A stretch of 9,235 bases of DNA from Candidatus Sumerlaeota bacterium. GTDB lineage: Bacteria > Sumerlaeota > Sumerlaeia > JADFCT01. Below are positions 1-6,591 of this stretch, one piece after another (position 1 is the stretch's first letter; every line of letters begins with the position of its first letter). A program made the position numbers and the translations under genes. The stretch spans positions 1 through 9,235 of the forward strand of contig JAPLSP010000283.1 in NCBI GenBank assembly GCA_026398575.1, in the 5' to 3' direction. Under the pieces are notes generated by a model. That model was not told where the DNA came from and ran no database searches. It saw nothing but the letters and a program-made list of their open reading frames with translations.

Positions 1-197
1 CACGCCGGAGACGGGCGCATCCCAAGGCGTCTAACGGCATGAAGCGGCGCCTGCTCTGACAAAATAATGTCTGACAAAACAATGAAAACGCGCTGCCGTT
101 GAGTAAGGCAGGAATGGCTTTGCGTCATTATTTTGTCGCACATTATTTTGCTGGAATGGGCTCGTCAAATCAAAACTGAAAGACCACTTGACGCCCC
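1..197. other. Gene-poor left edge with palindromic repeat
   Basis: No convincing gene is visible. All three plus-strand frames entering from the left edge stop within the first 60 bases, so at most the last few codons of an upstream gene could be here, with nothing to identify them. The main content is the 15-mer palindrome at 55-155, listed separately. The nucleotidyltransferase on the minus strand ends at 198, so this is its downstream region and the palindrome could affect transcript 3' ends. Confidence 0.6.
55..155. repeat. Palindrome of two plus two tandem 15-mers
   Basis: The left arm (55-84) is two abutting 15-mers, TCTGACAAAATAATG and TCTGACAAAACAATG. The right arm (126-155) is two abutting 15-mers in the opposite orientation, CATTATTTTGTCGCA and CATTATTTTGCTGGA. 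The arms match as reverse complements at about 24 of 30 positions, around a 41-base spacer (85-125). The AT-rich core, GACAAAATAATG against CATTATTTTGTC, is exact between 58-69 and 126-137. The element stands out against GC-rich surroundings and follows the stop codon of the minus-strand nucleotidyltransferase. It could act as a 3' end hairpin, a protein-binding iteron set or a dispersed repeat. No U-tract of the usual intrinsic terminator type is clear. Confidence 0.8.
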
Positions 198-941
198 TCA
201 TTTTGCGTGCCTCAGCTTTTCGAGTTCCGCGCGCAAGGGACGCCAGTAAATTCTATCCCGGTTTCGTTCGGCGGCTTCCTCTTCGGCCAGCTGGCGCTCG
301 ATGGATTCGGAATCGCCCTGCAATGCGGCAGCGAGCAGCGGTCGCTGACGGACGAGTCGCGCGCAAACCCGGCGGCGTTCTTGCGCGACTTCGATGAGCA
401 ATTCCGGGGTGCGAAGCTCGCGGAGCCAGAAGCGAATTTGAAATGCGTTGGGGCGGGATTGGTTCTGGAAATAATGGGCCTCAATCAGGCGGCGGATCAT
501 CGGCCAGTCCTTGTCGCGCTGGGTTTTCTTCGCCTGGACGAGGTCGGGCAGCGAGAGGATATCGCAGAGCTCGCCACCCGGCATCTCAATTGTCGCGCGT
601 CGGCGCCAAAGATTGGGGAACGGGTCAACGTTTCGCATTCGCGACATCACATCCACGCGCAGCCCGGGCGCTTCGGGATGCCGGCAGCGAAAATGCACGG
701 CATGACCTTTTTTCAAATAGCGTAGTTCGAAAGGCGGAACCGCGATGACTTCGGCGCAAAGATCATCAAGCGCCGCTTGCAGCCGTGCGAGATTAGCCGC
801 ATTCGCGAGGATGGCCAGGTCCGTATCGCGGCTAAATTCGGCCGCGCCGTAAAACACGCACGCCTGTCCGCCCATGAGCAGGCAGCGGACGCGCCGCGCG
901 CGCATCGAAGAAAGGACTTTGCGTATCGGGTTCGGGATCAA
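198..941 (-). CDS. Nucleotidyltransferase-fold protein (AbiEii/MNT-like)
   Basis: This 247-residue protein has the N-terminal signature of the polymerase-beta-type nucleotidyltransferase superfamily. It shows a GG loop (G24-G25), the two metal-binding acidic residues in SRDTDLAI (D39, D41), a likely third carboxylate in LRVDV (D97), and a following LPDLVQAKKTQRDKD segment (about 131-145) that resembles the K...R.KD helix of MNT/AbiEii-type proteins. Such enzymes transfer a nucleotide to protein or RNA, and some are toxins; the substrate here cannot be read. The C-terminal third is helical and charged, with no recognised domain. The start is TTG at 941: a GGAGG (951-947) lies five bases upstream, which is the strongest ribosome site in the window. 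The first 36 codons overlap the 3' end of the preceding small gene in another frame, suggesting coupled translation. The next in-frame ATG (residue 13) would still keep the GG motif. The family call is fairly sure; the biological role is not. Confidence 0.85.
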   Translation of the reverse strand: MIPNPIRKVLSSMRARRVRCLLMGGQACVFYGAAEFSRDTDLAILANAANLARLQAALDDLCAEVIAVPPFELRYLKKGHAVHFRCRHPEAPGLRVDVMSRMRNVDPFPNLWRRRATIEMPGGELCDILSLPDLVQAKKTQRDKDWPMIRRLIEAHYFQNQSRPNAFQIRFWLRELRTPELLIEVAQERRRVCARLVRQRPLLAAALQGDSESIERQLAEEEAAERNRDRIYWRPLRAELEKLRHAK

Positions 942-1062
942 GAGAGCCTCCGAGAGCCTGATAAACGCGCCAGAGTTTCTCGCTCTGCCGCCATCGTTCG
1001 GCGGGCGTGAGCCGATACCACTCCGCCCACTCCTCGCCGGCTATTTCTTCAGGCTTGATCAT
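832..1062 (-). CDS. Small protein paired with the nucleotidyltransferase
   Basis: A 76-residue protein beginning at ATG 1062. It is acidic and tryptophan-rich at the N-terminus (EEWAEWYRLTPAERW), has a predicted helix to about residue 38, then a PEPDTQSPFF stretch (44-52) and a basic tail (GRTGVRVLRRGRI). From memory, similar small proteins sit directly in front of nucleotidyltransferases of this type, so I treat it as the partner gene. No catalytic motif is visible. The last 110 bases are read in a second frame as the start of the nucleotidyltransferase. A promoter-like site lies about 70 bases upstream (1166-1138), but there is no clear Shine-Dalgarno site before this ATG. The frame stays open to 1365, but that extension runs into the end of the large gene and looks non-coding. 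An antitoxin or specificity role is possible but unproven. Confidence 0.65.
   Translation of the reverse strand: MIKPEEIAGEEWAEWYRLTPAERWRQSEKLWRVYQALGGSLDPEPDTQSPFFDARAARPLPAHGRTGVRVLRRGRI
947..951 (-). promoter_or_regulatory. Shine-Dalgarno GGAGG before TTG start
   Basis: GGAGG sits five bases upstream of the TTG at 941-939, inside the coding sequence of the small upstream gene. It decides the start of the nucleotidyltransferase and points to translational coupling. The other genes in the window lack such a clear site. Confidence 0.75.
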
Positions 1063-1274
1063 AGCGGATGATGAGTGACTTCGCGCCCCGGCGCTGCACG
1101 GATTGGCGGTGGAGTATTGATTTCTTTCGATGCCGGCAACATAGACACCCCAAGCAAATGTGTCAATCGCGAATCGCCAGTCAAAGAATGCCTCTCGGGT
1201 CTGACTGTCGGCCAACATGTGCGCGTGGATGGCGCCGCCGGTCGCGTCGTTCTGCTCTGAGCTTAGTTTGGGGA
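1063..1274. other. Intergenic region upstream of the small-protein pair
   Basis: These 212 bases lie between the stop of the large protein (1277-1275) and the ATG at 1062. Frames on both strands are open by chance, but none gives a recognisable protein. The region holds the promoter-like site at 1166-1138. No convincing terminator hairpin with a T-run follows the large gene. Confidence 0.55.
1138..1166 (-). promoter_or_regulatory. Sigma-70-type promoter candidate
   Basis: On the minus strand there is an exact TTGACA (1166-1161), a 17-base spacer, then TATGTT (1143-1138; 4 of 6 to TATAAT). Transcription would start near 1131 and give a leader of about 70 bases before the ATG at 1062. The position and spacing fit a dedicated promoter for the small protein and nucleotidyltransferase, separate from the large gene. 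This rests on motif match alone. Confidence 0.5.
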
Positions 1275-4200
1275 CTATTGCGATATGGGCGTCAAGGTGA
1301 AGCGGATGACCGGGGGCTCGCCGGATTTGATGGTGAATGCCGCGATCGGCGGCGCGCATGTCCATACCGGCGCCTTGAGCACGACTTTATGGGCGCCTTC
1401 GCAGAACGGGCCGATCGCTTGCAAAGGTTTGTCGGGATCGAGAGAGAACTTGGCGGCTCCTGCTTTGCCCGAATCTCCTGCGCTGCCCGGAGTCCCTGCA
1501 CCACTGCCGGCATCGCTCCCCGTGAAATCAACCAACGCGGTGATTTGTTGCGGCTTTGGCGCCTCGGATGGGGCAAAGGCCAGCGCCACGCGCGCAATGC
1601 CCAATTCGGGAATCTGAATTTCGCCCGCGTCTTGATCCTGATCAATGTTGTCGAGTGATAAAATTTGCGGCAGCCAGACCGGTTTCTCCCCATATTCCAG
1701 CGTCACGGCGTATTGGCCGAGGAAGCGCCCGCTGAACGCCGTCGCGCTTCGGATGATGACGGATTCGGCGTCATGGGTGATTTGCACGGGATTTTCTTTT
1801 TGCGGTCCTTCTTCTCCCATCAGGCAGATCGCGACCTTGCGAAAATCGGAAAGGCTGTATGAGCTGCTATTCTTCGGAAGAACAAATCGCAGCGTCACCT
1901 TGTTGCCGGACATCAGGATGAAATCATGATCCGTGGCGCCGTTGATCGCGATCTTCTCGGTCACTTCCATTTTCTCTTCGTTGTCGCCGATGGAGCCCTG
2001 CCGGTTGCGCTTGCGGGAGACGCTGGCCCAATAATCGCCATCGCCTAACCCAACGATTTCGTAGTGGCCTTCGACGTCGGAACTGACGCTCATGGAGAAG
2101 CCCGGATTCGCAGGATCGTCCGGCGATGAAAGGCTGATGAAAGCGCCTTTGATGGGACTGCCGAGCGTGTCCATGACCAGACCCTTGAGCGAGCTGGTTC
2201 CCAATCCGGGAACTGCGACGTCGCCCAGGTCCTGATCGCCGGAGAGATTGTTGAGCGCCAGCGGGCCGATGTTTTTAATGCTAAATGAACCGCCACCGGG
2301 AACCTGTCCCGAGATGGTCATGAAGTAGTCGCCCTGGAAGCGCCCGGTGAAAATCGCCTGGTTGTTTTTCAGATTCTGCGTTCTTCCATTATTGTCCCAA
2401 TCTTTGGAATAGGGCGCTGATTCGGCGTTTTTGATGGTTAGTGTGGCCTCTCCCAGTTGAGGCGCCTTGGCCGAATCGCCGGCGCCGCAGAAGACGAGCC
2501 GCGCAGTGACTTTGTTCGGAGCGCCCAGTTGGAAATCATGCTGGGTTTCGCCTTTGATCTCGATCTCTTCGGGTTTGCAGTTCATATTTTTGCCGCCGAC
2601 CTTGCCGTTGGCCGCGACACTGTATTTCGTTTCATTCGCCCCTTCGATGCGATAGGCGCCCTGCGCGTCCGATTTTGTATTGTAGGATAGGCTGTCGCTT
2701 TCGCCCGCGGCCCCTTTGGTTTTTTGAGTGATGTTAATATCCGCTCCGGCCACGGGCGTCTGGCCGTTGAGCACGCGCCCCGACAGCGCCGCCGGACCTT
2801 TTTTGATTTCGATGTTGAAATCTTTCTGCTCGTTGTCAGCGAGGGCGAAGACGCGACGCGATTCAATGATGGCGTTTTTGTCGCTGTGGCTGATGGTCAG
2901 GGAATACTGGCCGGCGGCGACGTTCTCGAAGTCATAGGCGCCCTTCGTTCCTGACTTGGCGCTGTTATCCGATTTCCGGGGTCGCTGAAAAACATTGTCT
3001 TCATCTTCTTTGGGCGCAAGCGTCAGGTTGGCGTTCTCAAGGCCCGAGCCGTCGAAAGTCACGAATCCGGAAACGCGTCCGCCGCTGCCCAGAGGGATTC
3101 TCAACTGGCGCCCGCCGCCGTATTTCGCGCGCTCATTCGGGCGGACGGTAAGGGAAGCGTACCCCTCGGCCATGACGCCAACCGAGCCGAGTTCCTCGGT
3201 CTCATTGAAAGCAAACGCGCCATCAGGGCCGGTGAAATTTTTCTGCAGGATGCCGGGCAGGTCGGGCAGATTGTCATCAAACGATCTCAAGAGGAGGTCA
3301 TCGCCCGCCAGCGCGACCAGGAACGTGGACACATACATCACGCGCGCGCGTTCGATGGGTTTCCCGGTTCCGCCATCAACGACGATCCCGGTCAGGTCCG
3401 TTCCTTTCGAGAGTTTGAACGGCTTCTCCTTGGCCTTCGATTCCTCCTGGGCGACGAGGTCGAAATCAAAGGACGTGCTATACCCCTGCGCCACGATGGC
3501 GATGAAGTAACAACCATCCTGCTGCAAGTCATCCAGCACGAAGCGGCCATCCTCCGAAGTGAACTGCGTGCCGATCATGGCGCGGTCTTCCGAATGATCG
3601 GCGCCGTCATAATGAATCCTAAAGTTGCGAATGGGCGCGCCGGTTTCCTTGTCCTCGATGCGCCCTTTGATGACGGCGCCGCCGCGCATGACGATCTGCG
3701 TCTCGCGATCGAGCGGGATGATCTTGTCTTTTTCGTCGGACCAGCCTTTGGCGCTGAGCGATACCGACAGTTTGGCATTGGGAAGATTCTCGATGCGAAA
3801 GCGCCCGTCCGCCGTGGTGCGCAGCGGCTGCCAGTCTGGCAATTCGGAAGGATGCGGAATGCCAGGCGCTTTGTTCAGCGATTGGAAGTTAATCTCGACT
3901 GCCGGAATGGGTTCGCCTTTGGGATTGACGACTTGTCCGCCGGCCCAATGCCCGGCTTCGAGCGTGAAGTCAACCTCGCGCGGCTCATCGGGAGTTCCCG
4001 GAGTGATCCCGCGCCGCAGGGCGGGGACGTATCCCTGGGCGACAACGGCCAGCGAACAATTCTGTCCCTGTTCCTTGAGAATTTTTTGCAGCTTTTCCGG
4101 GTCCGGCTCGGCATTGAGGGCGATGAGGGGCGTCAGGCGATAGCGCCCATCCGGCCCGGTCAGGGCGGGTTCGGCGCTTCCCGCGACGGCGGGGGATTGC

Positions 4201-5477
4201 CAATAAACGCGCGCGCCGAAAATCGGCATGCTGGAGGCGTCGGTGACAAGACCCGTAAACGCCACGGTCTTGGTGATGCGCGGGCGCTGCGATGCGGGCT
4301 GGGCTTTTTTATCGCGGAAAGGATCGGGCTTCATGACCAGCTTGATTTCTGCAAAATGCGAGCCGCGCGGAAACAGCGGCATCGCGGCGCCGCCACCCTC
4401 CATGATGTAGCCTTCTTTTTCGGCGGATATTTTCGGCGGGGTAACAACCGAGACGCCCTCGAGCATCGCGCCGCCATCCGCGCTGGTTTTGACCTCGCCG
4501 TGGCGCAACTCAAGATAAGAATGCTCGGAATCGAAGGTGAGGCGGGCGTCGGCAATCGCCGCGCCGCTGGTGAGATTGACATGCGCCAGGACTTTTCCCT
4601 CCAGCTCAAGCGATACGTCGCAAAGATTTTTTCTTCCAGCCGCGATCTGCGCTCTCACAATCTTGTCGGCGAAGCCTTTGGCGCCGAACAAGAGAAGCAG
4701 CGGTCCGGAGGGGCATCCTTCGATCTGATAGACGCCGTCGGCGGACGTCTGCGTTGTGGCAACGACGGATTCGCTCGACACAGAGGAAGCGTCCGTTACT
4801 CTGAAAGAATAAACGCCGGCGTCGCCGATGGGCTGGGCGGTTTCCAGATTGTGAACGACGCCGCTCAGCGTCAATCCGCGCTTGAGCGTGAGATTGTGCG
4901 GACCGCTGCGCCGGCCGGCTTTCAACTCGATGTAGGGCGCTTCGCCTTCGCGCTGATAGGATATATAGGGTCCGAGCGACGCGACGATTTGAAGATTCTG
5001 CGTGGCAAGACATCGCAGCTCAAAATCACCGGCGACCGTTGACGACGTATAGTCGCCGCTGCGATCTCGAATGGACACCAGAGCGCCCGGCGCCGGACGG
5101 CCATCCTCGAAGAGCGTTTTGCCGTAAATGATTCCCTGGTTTGCGCCTGGTTTGGCTGAAGCGGCATTGGCGGGGGAGTGGACGGAGTGGACGATGGTGG
5201 ACGAAGTGGACGAGGTGGAGGGAGGGGCATTATTAGCTGAAGAAGCTCCGGGCAAACGAGAGGAAGCGCCCGCCCCTGAGCCGGATTCCTGGCGTCCGCG
5301 CTGCATGATATAAACAATCACACCAGCGACGATCGCGAGGAAAAGAATAGCGCCGATGAGCGGCGCCGAAGCGCGCCCGCGCTTGTTCCGTGAAGTCATT
5401 TGCATAGACGAGGCCATAAATAACCGGGTTCTTGCTTCATTTGTTACGGAGCCAAGCAGGAATCTATTAGTGTTCAT
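1275..5477 (-). CDS. Giant membrane-anchored multi-domain beta-repeat protein
   Basis: A 1400-residue protein. A basic N-terminal segment is followed by one membrane helix (about 38-58, PLIGAILFLAIVAGVIVYIM) and a Ser/Thr/Ala/Pro-rich linker (62-112), so the rest is probably periplasmic or outside the cell. I count about ten carboxypeptidase-regulatory-like (CarboxypepD_reg) beta-sandwich units, starting near residues 115, 202, 293, 406, 511, 601, 694, 800, 898 and 1097. They share a G.V.D..G.PI..A.V opening and a T..DG.Y.(I/L)..L core. Residues 898-1096 and 1097-1296 are a tandem duplication joining one such unit to a second module. The last 100 residues form another beta-rich region with two cysteines. 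No enzyme domain is seen; scaffolding, adhesion or carbohydrate binding is possible. The first ATG lies within a palindromic repeat, so the real start may be M21, M25 or M27; no ribosome site decides. A 9-bp repeat tract encodes part of the linker. Confidence 0.9.
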   Translation of the reverse strand: MNTNRFLLGSVTNEARTRLFMASSMQMTSRNKRGRASAPLIGAILFLAIVAGVIVYIMQRGRQESGSGAGASSRLPGASSANNAPPSTSSTSSTIVHSVHSPANAASAKPGANQGIIYGKTLFEDGRPAPGALVSIRDRSGDYTSSTVAGDFELRCLATQNLQIVASLGPYISYQREGEAPYIELKAGRRSGPHNLTLKRGLTLSGVVHNLETAQPIGDAGVYSFRVTDASSVSSESVVATTQTSADGVYQIEGCPSGPLLLLFGAKGFADKIVRAQIAAGRKNLCDVSLELEGKVLAHVNLTSGAAIADARLTFDSEHSYLELRHGEVKTSADGGAMLEGVSVVTPPKISAEKEGYIMEGGGAAMPLFPRGSHFAEIKLVMKPDPFRDKKAQPASQRPRITKTVAFTGLVTDASSMPIFGARVYWQSPAVAGSAEPALTGPDGRYRLTPLIALNAEPDPEKLQKILKEQGQNCSLAVVAQGYVPALRRGITPGTPDEPREVDFTLEAGHWAGGQVVNPKGEPIPAVEINFQSLNKAPGIPHPSELPDWQPLRTTADGRFRIENLPNAKLSVSLSAKGWSDEKDKIIPLDRETQIVMRGGAVIKGRIEDKETGAPIRNFRIHYDGADHSEDRAMIGTQFTSEDGRFVLDDLQQDGCYFIAIVAQGYSTSFDFDLVAQEESKAKEKPFKLSKGTDLTGIVVDGGTGKPIERARVMYVSTFLVALAGDDLLLRSFDDNLPDLPGILQKNFTGPDGAFAFNETEELGSVGVMAEGYASLTVRPNERAKYGGGRQLRIPLGSGGRVSGFVTFDGSGLENANLTLAPKEDEDNVFQRPRKSDNSAKSGTKGAYDFENVAAGQYSLTISHSDKNAIIESRRVFALADNEQKDFNIEIKKGPAALSGRVLNGQTPVAGADINITQKTKGAAGESDSLSYNTKSDAQGAYRIEGANETKYSVAANGKVGGKNMNCKPEEIEIKGETQHDFQLGAPNKVTARLVFCGAGDSAKAPQLGEATLTIKNAESAPYSKDWDNNGRTQNLKNNQAIFTGRFQGDYFMTISGQVPGGGSFSIKNIGPLALNNLSGDQDLGDVAVPGLGTSSLKGLVMDTLGSPIKGAFISLSSPDDPANPGFSMSVSSDVEGHYEIVGLGDGDYWASVSRKRNRQGSIGDNEEKMEVTEKIAINGATDHDFILMSGNKVTLRFVLPKNSSSYSLSDFRKVAICLMGEEGPQKENPVQITHDAESVIIRSATAFSGRFLGQYAVTLEYGEKPVWLPQILSLDNIDQDQDAGEIQIPELGIARVALAFAPSEAPKPQQITALVDFTGSDAGSGAGTPGSAGDSGKAGAAKFSLDPDKPLQAIGPFCEGAHKVVLKAPVWTCAPPIAAFTIKSGEPPVIRFTLTPISQ
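1590..2786 (-). repeat. Tandem 200-residue duplication in the giant protein
   Basis: Residues 898-1096 and 1097-1296 align end to end with almost equal length. Matching landmarks in order are L(S/K)G.V at the start, HDF(Q/I)L..NKVT, F(T/S)GRF.G.Y..T, an L.L.N stretch and DQD.G.(V/I).(V/I)P.LG at the end. Each copy is a carboxypeptidase-regulatory-like unit followed by a second module that I do not recognise. Overall identity is modest, so the duplication is not recent. Confidence 0.75.
5178..5220. repeat. GTGGACnnn 9-bp repeat tract A
   Basis: Units begin at 5178, 5187, 5197, 5206 and 5215 (the last is GTGGAG). Spacing is 9, 10, 9 and 9 bases. The tract lies in the linker region of the giant protein. 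The single 10-base step shifts the repeat relative to the reading frame, so it is read first as Ser-Thr steps and then as Val-His steps (STSSTSST then IVHSVHSP). Confidence 0.8.
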
Positions 5478-5541
5478 TGGTGTTCATTAGTGGTTACCTA
5501 CTTTTGATGCAACCACTAATGAACACCAATCAACACTAATA
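5465..5541. repeat. 31-bp near-perfect palindrome of 10-base units
   Basis: The arms 5465-5495 and 5511-5541 are reverse complements at 30 of 31 positions, around a 15-base loop (5496-5510). Each arm is itself a run of about three 10-base units of the CACTAATGAA / CACCAATGAA type. The left arm contains the first ATG of the giant protein (5477) and the right arm lies in its upstream region, also downstream of the hydrolase stop. It may be a mobile palindromic repeat, an operator or a hairpin in the leader or at the 3' end of the neighbouring transcript. It lacks a GC-rich stem plus T-run, so an ordinary intrinsic terminator is unlikely. Confidence 0.85.
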
Positions 5542-5610
5542 AAGACACTCCACAAAACACTCAGATTTAAGTATGAAGGGAATATTCTTGCTCCTTTTCA
5601 TATAGGGTTA

Positions 5611-6546
5611 TTATTTCATCCGGATCATCTTGATCAGATCTTTTTCAATTATGGTGATGATGAAATTATGATCCGCATTTTTGATTTCATGGTACTCGGT
5701 CATTTTCGGAAACGCAGCGGCCAATTCGCGGCCCATTTTCACGGGGATGATTTCATCAACGCTGCCGTGAAAAATCGTGACCGAAGGCGGCGAGGCGCGC
5801 TGCGCCAGCTCGGTCAGGCGCGCTCGATTGTCGAAGCGATCGAGCACCAAATAGCAGAGCGGTCCATACATGCGCGCCGCCATGTCCTTGATGCTGGTGA
5901 ACGGCGAAACCAGGATGATGCGCCGCACGGGATGGCGCGCGGCCATTTCGAGCGCCGCCGCCGCGCCCAGCGAATGGCCCAAAACATTCAGCCGCTCATC
6001 CAGCGCCGCAGGCTCGATCTTCAGATGCGCCGCCAACCGCGCAAACGCCGCTTCGCCGGATTCCACGATGCTGGCGCGCGAAGGCGATCCCTGGCATTTG
6101 CCGTAGCCCGGATAATCTATCAACAGGAAGCCGTTCGTTTCATCGCGCGCGTTTTCCACCATATCCAGCCAATCCAGCGCCCGCGCGGCGTTGCCGCCGA
6201 ACAAGGCCCATATCCGCGCGGGCGGCAGAGTGGATGGGGTGGACGCGGTGGACCTAGTGGACATGGTGGACAGTGACGCAGGCGGGATATAGAAGGCGAT
6301 CTGCTTTCCGGCGGCGGTTTCGTATTCCAGTTCCTGAACAAAAGCCGGTATCTGCCGCAACTCGCCCAACATATAGGGCGCCGGGAAATAGATCATCTTG
6401 CGCTGAAAAAAGAACAAAAAAACGACGAGGACAACCGCCGATCCTATGATAACAGCTATGATCATGCGAATGATTCTCCGGAGGGATGGGCGGAGTGGGG
6501 CAGGCGGCGGGCTTGGGGTTTGGGGTTCATGGGGCATGGGCGGCAT
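5611..6546 (-). CDS. Membrane-anchored alpha/beta hydrolase (BEM46/ABHD13-like)
   Basis: A 311-residue serine hydrolase. A proline-rich N-terminal tail precedes one membrane helix (about 27-47), followed by QRKMIYFPAPY, a sequence common just after the anchor in this hydrolase group. The likely oxyanion motif is LFGGNA (115-120; many relatives have HGN, here GGN). A DYPGYG turn (144-149), nucleophile elbow GHSLG (S192), acid HGSVDE (D264) and ADHNF (H293) complete the triad. It probably cleaves an ester, thioester or peptide substrate at the membrane; the substrate is unknown. It follows the acyltransferase by 45 bases on the same strand, which suggests one operon and perhaps a lipid substrate. 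A 9-bp DNA repeat codes for the Ser-Thr steps at residues 91-106, just before the oxyanion loop, and another copy abuts the start. The start is uncertain (M1 or M4, no ribosome site). The fold is clear; the exact family is less so. Confidence 0.88.
   Translation of the reverse strand: MPPMPHEPQTPSPPPAPLRPSLRRIIRMIIAVIIGSAVVLVVFLFFFQRKMIYFPAPYMLGELRQIPAFVQELEYETAAGKQIAFYIPPASLSTMSTRSTASTPSTLPPARIWALFGGNAARALDWLDMVENARDETNGFLLIDYPGYGKCQGSPSRASIVESGEAAFARLAAHLKIEPAALDERLNVLGHSLGAAAALEMAARHPVRRIILVSPFTSIKDMAARMYGPLCYLVLDRFDNRARLTELAQRASPPSVTIFHGSVDEIIPVKMGRELAAAFPKMTEYHEIKNADHNFIITIIEKDLIKMIRMK
6230..6271. repeat. GTGGACnnn 9-bp repeat tract B
   Basis: Five units begin at 6230 (GTGGAT), 6239, 6248, 6257 and 6266, with an exact 9-base period. 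The tract lies inside the hydrolase gene and is read on the minus strand as repeated Ser-Thr-x (residues about 91-106), a probable surface loop between the N-terminal beta strands and the oxyanion motif. Confidence 0.85.
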
Positions 6547-6547
6547 G

Positions 6548-6580
6548 GTGGGCGTGGTGGACGCAGTGGACGTTGTGGAC
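6548..6580. repeat. GTGGACnnn 9-bp repeat tract C
   Basis: Four units begin at 6548 (GTGGGC), 6557, 6566 and 6575, with an exact 9-base period. The tract fills most of the gap between the acyltransferase stop (6594-6592) and the hydrolase ATG (6546), leaving no visible Shine-Dalgarno site for the hydrolase. The neighbouring hydrolase N-terminal codons (about 6480-6545) are also G-rich and low in complexity. Confidence 0.8.
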
Positions 6581-6591
6581 TTGGCAAAAAA

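Noticed and set aside
207..725. 172-residue plus-strand frame
   Set aside because: It is antisense to the nucleotidyltransferase, which has clear motifs and a good start; this frame has none.
1075..1260. 61-residue plus-strand frame ending in HVRVDGAAGRVVLL
   Set aside because: The end loosely recalls the C-terminus of PEP-utiliser swivelling domains, but the rest does not, and there is no ribosome site.
832..1365. Longer 177-residue reading of the small gene on the minus strand
   Set aside because: The extension overlaps the end of the giant gene, its first 100 residues resemble no family, and a promoter-like site lies inside it. The ATG at 1062 fits better.
3594..5042. A 482-residue open frame on the plus strand
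   Set aside because: It lies wholly antisense to the giant protein, shows no domain or motif, and is arginine/alanine-rich as expected for the opposite strand of GC-rich coding DNA.
5560..5610. Possible terminator after the hydrolase
   Set aside because: TATGAAGGGA and TCCTTTTCATA can pair only imperfectly, with no GC-rich stem or clear T-run in the minus direction.
5178..6580. GTGGAC tracts as a CRISPR array
   Set aside because: The units are 6 constant plus 3 variable bases, far too short for repeats and spacers, and they lie within coding frames.
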